Shown here in pieces: positions 8,101 to 14,680 of a stretch of DNA of 14,922 nucleotides. Position 1 is the first letter of the stretch. The number at the start of each line of letters is the position of its first letter. The notes under the pieces are model-generated. The model ran no database searches and was not told where the DNA came from. It saw only the letters and a program-made list of their open reading frames with translations. The position numbers were made by a program, and so were the translations under genes. The stretch comes from JBKECY01 sp047975025 (GTDB taxonomy: Bacteria; Bacillota; Clostridia; Lachnospirales; Lachnospiraceae). The stretch covers positions 1 through 14,922 of the forward strand of contig JBKECY010000017.1 of the NCBI GenBank assembly GCA_047975025.1, written 5' to 3'.

Positions 8101-11100
8101 CCGGAACCACTGATTTGTACATATACGGCTGTCGAGTCTACTGCATATTTATCACCTTTCGTACTTGTTTCAGTGACTTTATAGAGCCCCTCTCCCAGCA
8201 GTTGCGTCAGCGTGCCTTCTGTATATTTCCATGTCACTGTAATTGGCTCTTGCTCCGGATTTGAAAGGTTCTCGATTACGAAGGTTGCCTCTGTCAGTGC
8301 GTCTGCTGTCTTGAGTGTATCAACTTTTTCTCCCTTGGCATTAATATAGCCTTTGTTAATCACAATACCACCCTTGTACTTATGATTTACATTCAGGCGA
8401 ACCATGCCTGTGCCTGCATTGGTAGTTGTGTTAACATAATTGCCTGTGGTCAGCGCAGAGGCCGCACTCGTGATTGCATCTTCAGCAACCTTGAGAGATT
8501 TCACAACCCCCTTTTCAATCACAACAGTAACTCCGGTTTCATACAACGCACTATTCTCATGGAATCGATAGGCACTTGCTTCGTTTTTACCTGTGATTTT
8601 ATAAGTACCATCCGGCAGGTTATTAAATGTGCCAAACGAATCATTGGTAAGTGTAAAGCTTTGCGGCGCGAACGTACTGCCTTCCTTCGTGTCCGTTATT
8701 TCATAGGTGGCACTATATCCCTCGGTATACGCGAGCTGATCATTCCAATAGTTCTGAATCTGCAGAGATGCATATGATTTATCATAGACAGAGACTCTGA
8801 CAGTATCCCGGTCTGATACGACAATCGGTCCGATATATCCCTCTTTTCCTGCCAAAGCAGAATCAAATTCAATACCGCTTTTGTTGACCGACTCATCAAG
8901 TGTTGAGGTAAGTGAGTACGTTCCCTGTGCATTATACCCCACAGGTGCCTGTGTTTCTTTGATATAGTAGTAGCCTGGTATCAGGTTAGAAATTGACGGG
9001 GCACTTTGACCTACAATGGTTCTTGCTTCACCTACTTTACTCAGAGATCCGTTTAACTCACGATATATCTCGAATGTTGCCGCTTGTGTAAGTGCAGCCT
9101 CAGTATCTTTACTATATTTATCAATTCTCAAGGCGCCCTGTCCCCGGATGTTGACAAAGCCCTGAAGTGTTGTCGTGGCATTTTCTATTGTAGGATCGTA
9201 AATCTGCTTGATGGTAGCAACTGCTTCTGTTGAATCCGCAGACCCTACGGTCACACCGAACAATGGTCTGTCATCATCTGAGATAGGATTATAGCCAAAC
9301 GGAACCGGTCCTAATTCTTCAAAAACAACATCGTATCCACCATTCTCAAGAATATAATTATATACATCCTCTGTGATTTCCCCTGCGTTGTAAGCTTGCA
9401 GTGCTGCATCATACACAAGTGATGGGAATGCCAGCAGACCTGTTACAATCTCGCCATGAACCTCTGATCCATCCTCCAGCTGCCGCGTCTGCGAGCGATA
9501 GGGATCACTGTTCAACGGGCTTCCTATCTTGACATAGTTTCCGTCTGCATCTTTGTAGGCTGCATACAGATCAAATTTTACATCATCAATAGCGGCTTTG
9601 AATTCTACTGTGCCATCCGGCTGTAACTGATAGCCCGTCTTCGTTGCGCGGATACTTCTGTATTTTGTTCCTCTGCCAGAAGAATCGTGATCTATGTATT
9701 GATTTCCAAGTGGGACAGACAAATATCTGTCCGCACCTGCTTCTACTTCAAAAACAACCGCATTATCTGCAAGACCCTCTTCCGCCAGAGAGGCCGCTGA
9801 TGCCCATTCACTATCAGCCCCCTGCACATAGACAGAAATCTCATCTGCTTCATAGCAAAGCGGCGGTGTTGTCTCAACGATGACATACTTTCCTACCGGC
9901 AGGTTGCCTGAATATCCCTTGGTTGCTTTAGCCAGATCGTCCGTAGATGCAAATTCCTCGCCTGCACCAATTGTAATCCATGACACACATTTTCCCAATT
10001 TTCCGGGGGCAGTTTCATCATACAGATACACTTTAAATTCTGCATTTACCACCAGAGTGTCTAGGTCAGCGGCAGTAATTTGCACTTCCTCAATAGTTCC
10101 ATCCTCATCATTAACCATCTTTTTCGTAATGACAAGAGTATGAGGGTCCAAATCATTTACGATTTTAAATTCTTTGTTCTCCTCGTCATAATCCGCACTT
10201 TCCTGCGAGCCATTTTTAGCGTTCACTTCTCCTATGTATTTCGTCGGTGCAGTAGAACTGTCAATTGAGAACTCAAAAGAATATGCTTTCTTCGGGTAGT
10301 ACAAAGGCTCATCACTTCCCTCATAGTCCACATACATATCCTCCGGCTCCTCCAGATAATACTTAACCGTAGGATCCAGATTCAGAATCGTAAAGCCTCT
10401 GTCTGCCTCTGAGGTAATGATTGTCGCACCTGCGGCCTGATCGGTTACTCCGGTAATCGTCCAGGTTCCGTCGGCACTCCCGGAAAGTGTTAAATACTGT
10501 TTATCTCCGCTTTCCACATAATAAATTCTAAATTCTGCTCCACTATATGTAACCTGCTCAGACTTTCCATCACTTGTCTCCGGTGTCTCAATATACTTTC
10601 TGAAAGTTATGTCCGGCTTTTCTATATTGGAAAAATTCACTGTGATTGTATCACCGCTTTTTTGAACCGTCGAACCGGCTAATGCATCAATTGGAATACC
10701 TTCATATTCCCAGTTGGACGTCAATGTTCCGTCTGGGGCAATTATAATATGTAGAACTCTTTCATTCAGAACATAATCTGATTCTGCTTTGGAACCGGCT
10801 TGTAAACCTATCTCTTTCACAGAGTATCTTCCCGGCTGTAATCCCTCCGTTGACAGGCTGATATAGCTGGTCGTAGAAGTGACCGGAGATCCAATCGCAT
10901 CACCTTCACTGTCATATAATTGGAATTGCGCCCCTGCAACCAGTGTCGTACTTGTGGTTCCCACTTTTCCAATTTGAATTTTGGTTTTCGGCACATTTTT
11001 TACAGCAGTAACAGAGATTGTCTTAACAGTTGCCGCATAGTCTCCGGTGCTGACAATGATTGTTTCGGCATCCGCAATGACTGCTGCCGCAACTACTGTC

Positions 11101-14100
11101 TTCAAAGTTGCACCTTCATACAGCCCGGCGGCATACCCTGGAGCAAAATATCCTGCGGGTGTTGTTGTCTCTACGAGCTTATAGGTACCCGCCGGAACAT
11201 TTTGAATTGTAAAGTTGCCATTGGTATCGGAGGTAGCCTTTAGCTCCGTCAATTTATAAGTTCCATCTTCCTGTAAAATGTACAGATTAAAAACTGCTCC
11301 TGAAATTGCCGTCGATTCATCCGTACTGCGGACTTTCCTCCCGTTTATGCTGGGTAAGCGGCCATTTACAAAGACCGCTGCCTGCTGATCCGTTGCCCCC
11401 GGGACAAGTGCAGTACCATTGTAACTCGCTGTGGAACTTGCTGCCTTACCTGCAACGACTACCACTGTATCAATAGCAGCCACCTGCACATACCCTGTCT
11501 TATCCTTCTCACGAACTGTGTAGGTACCCGCTGATAATTCAATCGTTTTAGTACTTTCACTGGCCGTCATCGTAACTGTTTGAACAACCGCCCCGTTGGC
11601 ATCAAGAACCTCAAATACGAAACCTGTAAGCGCCTTATTGTCCATGCCCAGCTTCTTTATCATTAACTGGCCTTTGACCGAGCGATTGGCAACCACGCCT
11701 GAAGCATTCACAGTTCCCGTACCACTGCTTGTAGGCACCGCATCATAGCTTCCCTTTGCAACCGTCACCTTAATAACCGGAGAGGTTGCCCCAGTTGTTC
11801 CTTCCAATACATAATTGTTTGTGGTTAAACCATTATACTTAACACCAACTTCTTTGATGATATAGTTACCAGGTTCAAAATTATGATTTACCACTGTAGC
11901 AGTCGGTGTTGACGCTGCGCTGACCGTAAACTCATAAATGGATGTAGCCGGATCTGATTCTTTAAATACCTGGAAAGTAGCTTCGTATCTATTATTCGTA
12001 TTGACAGTCACTGCCTTGCCATCAGCTCCGGTAAACGTCTTACCAATTTTGAAGCCACCTACATTTAAGTCATACTGCAGTTTGTAGGTATTGGAATAAT
12101 TCACACTACTGATTACCTGATCTCCAGAATAATCATATTCGCTGCCCAGAGCTGTTGCGCTGGAAACTATTTTGTAGCTGCGATCTTGTTTCACATTCTC
12201 AAATGTAACGGAGCCATCACTTGCAATCGATGTAGCGGTCTTCTTGGTAGACTCAATCACATTCCCCAGCGTATCCAATTCATATAAAGCCACTTCGATT
12301 CCACCTGCTGCTTCGTAGCTCTTAGGTGAAACATGCTGTTTTTGCTTTTCTACGACTACTTTGATTCGTCCCGTCTTGGATGATGTATTGGTCACTTGAT
12401 AGGCCGTCGAATCCATGATGTGGCTGCCAATGCTCACACTTGACCTGCCGGTCGAGGCACTCGGCTGGCTGACAATAACCGTCACCGGTGTCATAGTGCT
12501 AAAGTGTTCTGAGATTCCCACACTCTCACTTAACGTATAGGTGCCCGGCATCAGATTTGAAAATGTGGCAATGGCATCTGTCGATGACAAATTCACCGCC
12601 GCTGTAAGTGGTACTGCTCCCTCACCCTCCGGGGTCAGTGTAAATGTCACAACTGAGCCTGCATCTGCGTATTGTGCTGCCAGTGCACTGGTGTATTTCG
12701 TTTCTACTGCGCCCCCTACACTAATATATTTGCTGACATTCAAGGTAGGTTTAATCCATTCCAGCTCCTTATAACCAAAGGCTACATTCACAGACGCTGC
12801 AAGCGAGTCCGTCTTCTCTTCACCTAATACTGTCTTGGTCGAAAGACTCGCTGTGTTGGCGATTAGCTGCGGTGCATTGAATGTTCCTGATGACCCATCC
12901 AATCTTTTTGTGTAAGCATTCTTATTATATGTTGCCTTCACGATAAACTGCTGATTATTTGTTTCCTGGGTAGCTGAAACAGTCACCGGAATCGTAATCG
13001 TTGTTTTGTCACTTTGAACATCGACCACAGCTGCCGGATAGGCTTCTCCATTCGACTTTTCCACTGTGACCGTCGGCAGACCTGCTCCCGGAAGATATCC
13101 GGTAATAGTATCTGTGATTACCATTTCATTTAAAAACACCCGGCCTCTGTGTTCGTTATTGCCGGTAGTATTCGCCTGCAGAACATAGGATACTGTCACC
13201 GTCGAATCCGGATTTGAATTTACATCAATATAACTGCGTCCCTCTAAGTCTGTAAATATACTCGAACCATTCTGTTTGGGTGCATCTACTATTTCCTTGG
13301 AAACACTCCAGACATCTCTGGTGTCAGCGATTAACGTACACACTTTATCAGAGGCCACAGCGGCTCCGCCCTCTACCGGAACCTGCGTTCCATTCTGGGC
13401 ACTGCTTTGGTACAAGTATCCTTTGATTTCTACACTCTCTCCCTTAGGTGTTACACCATTTTTAAATTTATAGGTAAGGGAAGGTGAGGAAAGAAACGAA
13501 GAAGTTACAGGGAAGGCAAGAACAATACAGTCTCCCGTTACATCGCTTCCATTTACCTTATAGGTATAGTTCTCTTTTATCTCTGCTGTCACACCGCCTT
13601 GTGTCAAGGAAGATAAATCATATTCCACGTTGTCGCTATCAGAAATAGGAATTACCAAAATCAGACCCGATACAAAATTTGCTACAATGTTGAATTTATA
13701 TCTGGCTGTTTCACCGGACAGGATCGTATGTGACGTCTCTCCACTCGGAGGAGTAATCGACAATGAAATAGGATTACTTGCTGTCACTTCTGTTGTACCG
13801 TCTCCCAGCGCTGCCTGTGCCTCAGCCGGCACAAGTGCATTCGGTGTTTCGGCTGCTTCACTTGTTTCTGCTGCTGCCCCCGCTTCGGCTGTTTCACTTG
13901 CTTGTGCGTTGTCGGCTGCTGCGGTGGCTTCTGTTGCTTCGGCTGTTGCTTCGACAGCCGCTGTCACTGCCGGTGTTCCGGCTGCTTCAGTCACGGCCGG
14001 AGTTGTGACATTTTCAGTATAGATATAATGTACGGTAAAATCAGTGCTTGTCTCATCCGTCGAAACACTCGGTTCTCCCGCCTGGAGTTCTCCGCTCTCT

Positions 14101-14357
14101 ATCTTGAACCCCTTATAAGAATAGTTATCTAACTCTTGGTGTGACGTAGAAAAAGAGCTGCCCCTTTGCAGCTGTTGCGTCTCACTATTGCGAATCTCCG
14201 AGCCATCTTCCTTCTCGTATTTTTTGACAACAGTAATATTCTCAGAGACTCCTGCGACTGCTGTTGGATTAGCCAAAACACTATTTGGCAGCAGCATAAT
14301 CAACACGAGCAGCATTGATATCACTCTATTGACCCATTTTCTTTTCTTCAAATTCAT
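2187..14357 (-). CDS. Giant CnaB/SdrD-type cell-wall-anchored adhesin
   Basis: This is one intact reading frame of 4056 residues encoding a predicted sortase-anchored surface protein. The order is: signal peptide 1-29 (cleavage after VLA), MucBP-like region about 35-115, Ala/Thr/Glu-rich linker 116-186, two beta-rich N-terminal domains about 190-533, about 15 CnaB/SpaA-like isopeptide domains 534-2500, DUF11-like domains about 2505-3140, six SdrD_B-like repeats about 3144-3970, Pro/Thr linker 3971-4017, VKTGD sorting motif 4018-4022, membrane segment 4028-4047 and tail KKRKK. CnaB domains commonly form internal Lys-Asn bonds that make rigid, protease-resistant stalks, so a long rod carrying an N-terminal binding head is the likely design. 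The ligand is unknown. The gene is alone between two terminators, with no sortase nearby. The predicted start follows AAAGGAG by only two bases, which is unusually close. The SpaA-like domains could suggest a pilin, but the length and domain order favour an adhesin. Confidence 0.93.
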   Translation of the reverse strand: MNLKKRKWVNRVISMLLVLIMLLPNSVLANPTAVAGVSENITVVKKYEKEDGSEIRNSETQQLQRGSSFSTSHQELDNYSYKGFKIESGELQAGEPSVSTDETSTDFTVHYIYTENVTTPAVTEAAGTPAVTAAVEATAEATEATAAADNAQASETAEAGAAAETSEAAETPNALVPAEAQAALGDGTTEVTASNPISLSITPPSGETSHTILSGETARYKFNIVANFVSGLILVIPISDSDNVEYDLSSLTQGGVTAEIKENYTYKVNGSDVTGDCIVLAFPVTSSFLSSPSLTYKFKNGVTPKGESVEIKGYLYQSSAQNGTQVPVEGGAAVASDKVCTLIADTRDVWSVSKEIVDAPKQNGSSIFTDLEGRSYIDVNSNPDSTVTVSYVLQANTTGNNEHRGRVFLNEMVITDTITGYLPGAGLPTVTVEKSNGEAYPAAVVDVQSDKTTITIPVTVSATQETNNQQFIVKATYNKNAYTKRLDGSSGTFNAPQLIANTASLSTKTVLGEEKTDSLAASVNVAFGYKELEWIKPTLNVSKYISVGGAVETKYTSALAAQYADAGSVVTFTLTPEGEGAVPLTAAVNLSSTDAIATFSNLMPGTYTLSESVGISEHFSTMTPVTVIVSQPSASTGRSSVSIGSHIMDSTAYQVTNTSSKTGRIKVVVEKQKQHVSPKSYEAAGGIEVALYELDTLGNVIESTKKTATSIASDGSVTFENVKQDRSYKIVSSATALGSEYDYSGDQVISSVNYSNTYKLQYDLNVGGFKIGKTFTGADGKAVTVNTNNRYEATFQVFKESDPATSIYEFTVSAASTPTATVVNHNFEPGNYIIKEVGVKYNGLTTNNYVLEGTTGATSPVIKVTVAKGSYDAVPTSSGTGTVNASGVVANRSVKGQLMIKKLGMDNKALTGFVFEVLDANGAVVQTVTMTASESTKTIELSAGTYTVREKDKTGYVQVAAIDTVVVVAGKAASSTASYNGTALVPGATDQQAAVFVNGRLPSINGRKVRSTDESTAISGAVFNLYILQEDGTYKLTELKATSDTNGNFTIQNVPAGTYKLVETTTPAGYFAPGYAAGLYEGATLKTVVAAAVIADAETIIVSTGDYAATVKTISVTAVKNVPKTKIQIGKVGTTSTTLVAGAQFQLYDSEGDAIGSPVTSTTSYISLSTEGLQPGRYSVKEIGLQAGSKAESDYVLNERVLHIIIAPDGTLTSNWEYEGIPIDALAGSTVQKSGDTITVNFSNIEKPDITFRKYIETPETSDGKSEQVTYSGAEFRIYYVESGDKQYLTLSGSADGTWTITGVTDQAAGATIITSEADRGFTILNLDPTVKYYLEEPEDMYVDYEGSDEPLYYPKKAYSFEFSIDSSTAPTKYIGEVNAKNGSQESADYDEENKEFKIVNDLDPHTLVITKKMVNDEDGTIEEVQITAADLDTLVVNAEFKVYLYDETAPGKLGKCVSWITIGAGEEFASTDDLAKATKGYSGNLPVGKYVIVETTPPLCYEADEISVYVQGADSEWASAASLAEEGLADNAVVFEVEAGADRYLSVPLGNQYIDHDSSGRGTKYRSIRATKTGYQLQPDGTVEFKAAIDDVKFDLYAAYKDADGNYVKIGSPLNSDPYRSQTRQLEDGSEVHGEIVTGLLAFPSLVYDAALQAYNAGEITEDVYNYILENGGYDVVFEELGPVPFGYNPISDDDRPLFGVTVGSADSTEAVATIKQIYDPTIENATTTLQGFVNIRGQGALRIDKYSKDTEAALTQAATFEIYRELNGSLSKVGEARTIVGQSAPSISNLIPGYYYIKETQAPVGYNAQGTYSLTSTLDESVNKSGIEFDSALAGKEGYIGPIVVSDRDTVRVSVYDKSYASLQIQNYWNDQLAYTEGYSATYEITDTKEGSTFAPQSFTLTNDSFGTFNNLPDGTYKITGKNEASAYRFHENSALYETGVTVVIEKGVVKSLKVAEDAITSAASALTTGNYVNTTTNAGTGMVRLNVNHKYKGGIVINKGYINAKGEKVDTLKTADALTEATFVIENLSNPEQEPITVTWKYTEGTLTQLLGEGLYKVTETSTKGDKYAVDSTAVYVQISGSGLVYLANNNADGYGVVSSQSSPLKADDAGNNLTRRFYNNLKSGAFKIFKIDGNPSTGLPATAPTNLKGAEFAIYKDNNGSKGDWVLNVTDTSVGGLSGVYEGELPGGTYWVEETKAPSGYSLTTTNLYKLEIAERKNASYVNLVNSIVCYNPKSIELTVTKTTEYNAITDSMGNEIVPASEEKISGVTITLYKKNAEGVFEAIQSPQETSVGGAGDPVGSTTFENIGVGEYRVVEALAADGSHNFLALNEAYESVSAAKAQSILVKYDAINNELYTQSASTDWDADKSELTIENPFIGFRLAVRKVDYDKYMANNEKVDEGLSGAKFEIYEMNGAGEYVRILDNDEFVTDADGLIIFGPFYKIPSANGTKYRVVEVSAPTGYELNTWYTKPYYDLSGGYPKADEGVYAVTVLNKKITATPSLDVEKVLTDEKFESNIESPLSKAGVKPSYMVTLDKDKLESELPIHNLTVADSGLTFYGQANINSETLSEITGTSPEYKISAIYIQRTTAYQDLSAQESKTLTPVWAQVNGGDWKELSAAETKFELPEANNQTFVVRYSSTKPDSNDVTEVQVGTGFTPGYIRVETDVHQFVPTGTQAEVKEIRNTVTASATNMTADSDVCTFALPTNDKRPTMTVSKVFAEGQSDSAKAGDTVSYEIIVKNVSSSKIDFVHPVVADIMPQNMMSLAMNEETGLSDYSVVINRSGGQSENIDSSALNKYLQHNESNTVIWDFPDVTLGAGDSLTITFAAQLSQILTKETLGNTAYATSGQDLNPSVLYPSGAAFISGMGASGTIADGTGESSTQEVYDMLDALIPGRGMFIQSEAPNINITRTEQVKIQKSIRTDKMSADTWDSSKNPVDVHAGDTVSYRLTLQNDKSPEDAQDYLKDLDFIDTIPYSSDTYITKSSSRGTQWTSIGEDKWWNIIPGSLRIYKQSDPLIPLTDYTVYISADGSANYSTAAAGWTEDTSLLSAAAAGATALRFTFGTDEILKAGDSLIIEYDMKINADLSYNCLAANVGKVADSSFAVALTPYVGGSATGSATLETEYVSAILRDTLKTLTGTVWEDKNYDGIQGDTSNEPGIAGATVELYMSEAEKGTDGKVKTDSNGNPILKYVLADTTTTDDLGGYQFTNLKSSYGSDQTKTGQYERLYKVKVVSTDPDIWKFSPAGEGASRALDSDIISQKNNELNYTVGTTDAITLIDNNDESADAGMYKKSNISGYAWYDDDDNGIQDDGELPVSNIKVTLMKESVTDPIQETVTNDDGSYTFSDVFSGDDYYIVFDKSDVTAYDRTYLWTYAHQGIDTSIDSDAVYETDDEAAEAARTNNFTVAYAADTENIDAGLRSLLNYISGRVWEDINYDGIQSDGENPLANVKVYLYKKTGDSGTPELVKVDADGIVGGTLEYVVSDAQGQYAFRGIDFLAEDAQYQIVFENPDSTGYQFSEVNTENTDTMIDTDVVTLETDADTNAELSGSTRWLTDLTVNYENIDALLYKDSKIRGFVWLDDRNQGTQNVKDTDESLFGGITVRLTSESLGYDSGDVIVDASGEFLFEHLKAADDYVLTADKSPLNKSDATFRWVLPNEGADPLLDSDVLYSNENTDDQAETAPITLAYAQTDGVVGIGLFELPNYISGKVWEDRNYDGLNNNGESQESLADNVEVILYQQVGEDAEQELARTTVDANGAYRFDGLDFGENIQYRLEFINPNQTIYEFSAYNTANTDTTIDTDVRSILEEGRIGTSEPFTPVVNQENMDAGLFKVGTIAGHAWIDANQNGIRDSKESMLENLQVELLAVGSSTAIQSALTAADGSYSFTGLKEGTYIVRFNKNPISQEADYLWTIANVEHVRNSDAQYRNDNNTVSVANTMNIALLYGEAQTTWDAGLYIKEIVPTETPTVTPTETPTVTPTATTPPETPTASVTPKTPVKTTTKTTGTVKTGDTSTDAYVLVITALLSAGALLGGVLWKKRKKEGAE
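2190..2306 (-). other. Sortase-type cell-wall sorting signal
   Basis: Residues 4018-4056 read VKTGD, then a short polar stretch, a hydrophobic segment (4028-4047) and KKRKK near the C-terminus. This is the standard three-part layout. The pentapeptide lacks the L and P of LPXTG; variants ending in TGD occur in clostridial surface proteins. Thr4020-Gly4021 is the expected cut site. Confidence 0.85.
2307..2447 (-). repeat. Pro/Thr-rich wall-spanning linker with 24-bp repeats
   Basis: Residues 3971-4017 are nearly all Pro, Thr, Val, Glu and Lys, typical of an extended segment that crosses the peptidoglycan. The octad TETPTVTP occurs twice in tandem, encoded by two 24-bp units at 2395-2418 and 2419-2442 that differ at a few third positions. 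Copy number of this unit could vary between strains. Confidence 0.8.
2448..4928 (-). repeat. Six SdrD_B-like repeats in A-B-A-B-A-B order
   Basis: Six copies of roughly 130-160 residues carry an anchoring Trp at residues 3149, 3308, 3439, 3587, 3720 and 3851. Copies 1, 3 and 5 (type A) begin VWED-x-NYDG. Copies 2, 4 and 6 (type B) begin AW or VW, then x-D-x-x-x-x-G. Each carries an Asp-rich loop like the calcium sites of staphylococcal Sdr B repeats. Most also have an internal D-S/T-D motif and end with a DAG-L/M-like sequence. They form the membrane-proximal stalk. Confidence 0.85.
4938..6845 (-). other. DUF11-like beta domains of the adhesin
   Basis: Residues about 2505-3140 contain segments beginning SLDVEKV (2506), TMTVSKVF (2718) and VKIQKSI (2921). 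The last two are followed by AGDTVSY, a typical DUF11/isopeptide-domain signature, with later IT-F or IIEYD strands. They are more diverged and longer than the CnaB domains. They separate the CnaB stalk from the SdrD-like stalk. The first of the three is the least certain assignment. Confidence 0.6.
6858..12758 (-). repeat. Array of about 15 CnaB/SpaA-like isopeptide domains
   Basis: Domains begin near residues 534, 663, 767, 896, 1004, 1125, 1248, 1406, 1566, 1739, 1862, 1996, 2128, 2240 and 2385. The usual pattern is a first strand with Lys (for example LRIDK), a middle strand such as GAEF-x-IY, a late strand such as GTY-x-V-x-ET-x-AP-x-GY with the catalytic Glu, and a last strand ending in Asn. 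Thirteen of the 15 show the Glu by eye. Domains 2 and 11 do not. Domain limits are estimated from these motifs without an alignment tool. Confidence 0.82.
12759..13790 (-). other. N-terminal beta-rich head domains of the adhesin
   Basis: Residues about 190-533 hold two beta-rich stretches. The first (about 190-340) includes the phrase SGETARYKFNI and two of the few cysteines of the protein. The second (about 345-515) includes STVTVSYVLQ and ITDTITGYLPG, which resemble isopeptide/DUF11-type domains. As the outermost folded part, this is the most likely ligand-binding head. No specific binding family is recognised. Confidence 0.5.
13800..14012 (-). repeat. Ala/Thr/Glu-rich low-complexity linker
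   Basis: Residues 116-186 are dominated by Ala with Thr, Glu and Ser in short irregular repeats such as EATAEATEATAAA. It lies between the MucBP-like region and the first folded head domain. It is probably a flexible or glycosylatable spacer. The GCN-rich DNA opens several antisense frames on the plus strand that are artefacts. Confidence 0.75.
14271..14357 (-). other. Signal peptide of the adhesin
   Basis: The N-terminus has KKRK at residues 4-7, a hydrophobic core around 15-23, and cleavage expected after Ala29 in SVLA-NP. This is a standard Sec signal. It does not show the YSIRK motif of some staphylococcal and streptococcal surface proteins. Confidence 0.9.
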
Positions 14358-14388
14358 TACTCCTTTCTTTCCCTATGGTCCAAGGATT
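14358..14388 (-). promoter_or_regulatory. Adhesin RBS, unusually close and possibly masked
   Basis: The Shine-Dalgarno sequence AAAGGAG (complement of 14360-14366) ends only two bases before the ATG, closer than the usual 5-9. No other in-frame ATG or GTG near the N-terminus keeps the signal peptide. Upstream, UCCUU (complement of 14382-14386) can pair with AAGGA of the ribosome binding site across a 16-nt loop, which would hide it. Confidence 0.4.
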
Positions 14389-14462
14389 CTAAGTACCTCG
14401 TTCCCCAGCCATTAAAACATACATTTGTTATTTTTATACTTTACTTTTTTGCTCCAGTTATG

Positions 14463-14481
14463 GACATTTCCCCCTCATGTC
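14463..14481 (-). promoter_or_regulatory. G-rich-loop hairpin in adhesin leader
   Basis: In the leader RNA, GACAU and AUGUC form a 5-bp stem around the loop GAGGGGGAA. It lies between the closed RNA domain and the start codon. The G-rich loop could pair with a C-rich partner or bind a protein, but this is speculative. Confidence 0.3.
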
Positions 14482-14496
14482 ACATACGTATCTAAC

Positions 14497-14601
14497 CTAA
14501 CATAAATATTACGGCACCTAATAACCTGGATGTTATTGGTCCAAAATCAGCTATATATGCATTACCTCCTTTATTCCCACAATAGAAAAACTTTATGTTA
14601 G
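14497..14601 (-). promoter_or_regulatory. Structured 5' leader RNA domain of the adhesin
   Basis: In the leader transcript, CUAACAUAAA (complement of 14592-14601) can pair with UUUAUGUUAG (complement of 14497-14506), a perfect 10-bp stem closing a domain of about 105 nt. Inside it, ACC-AAUAAC and GUUAUU-A-GGU (14516-14540) form a 9-bp hairpin with one bulged A. The domain also contains AAAGGAGGUAAUG, a perfect ribosome binding site next to a three-codon ORF. The predicted transcription start falls within the first few bases of the closing stem, as expected for a riboswitch-like aptamer. I recognise no known riboswitch family. Confidence 0.4.
14551..14562 (-). other. Mini-ORF (Met-His-Ile) with strong RBS in leader
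   Basis: ATG-CAT-ATA-TAG follows AAAGGAGG with only two intervening bases, in the adhesin leader. The arrangement copies the start of the adhesin itself (AAAGGAG-TA-ATG). It could be a leader peptide, a ribosome standby site or a decayed start. Translation is not proven. Confidence 0.25.
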
Positions 14602-14604
14602 TCC

Positions 14605-14633
14605 ATGATAGCACATTGGTTATTTGCAAACAA
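14605..14633 (-). promoter_or_regulatory. Promoter of the giant adhesin gene
   Basis: On the minus strand, TTGTTT (complement of 14628-14633), a 17-nt spacer, and TATCAT (complement of 14605-14610) preceded by TGC form a good extended -10 promoter. The start site would be near 14598, giving a leader of about 240 nt. It lies just downstream of a strong terminator, so it is the likely sole promoter for the adhesin. Confidence 0.65.
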
Positions 14634-14680
14634 CAAATTGGCTTTAATCACGATATTACAACCTAAACGACGTTGTTGAT

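Noticed and set aside
13630..14022. Plus-strand 130-codon Ala/Ser/Val-rich frame
   Set aside because: It is the antisense reading of the GCN-rich Ala linker of the adhesin, where stop codons are rare by composition. No ribosome binding site is evident.
14358..14600. Cyclic-di-GMP riboswitch in the adhesin leader
   Set aside because: I looked for the GEMM-type core and tetraloop-receptor motifs by eye and did not find them. Only the generic stem layout is present.
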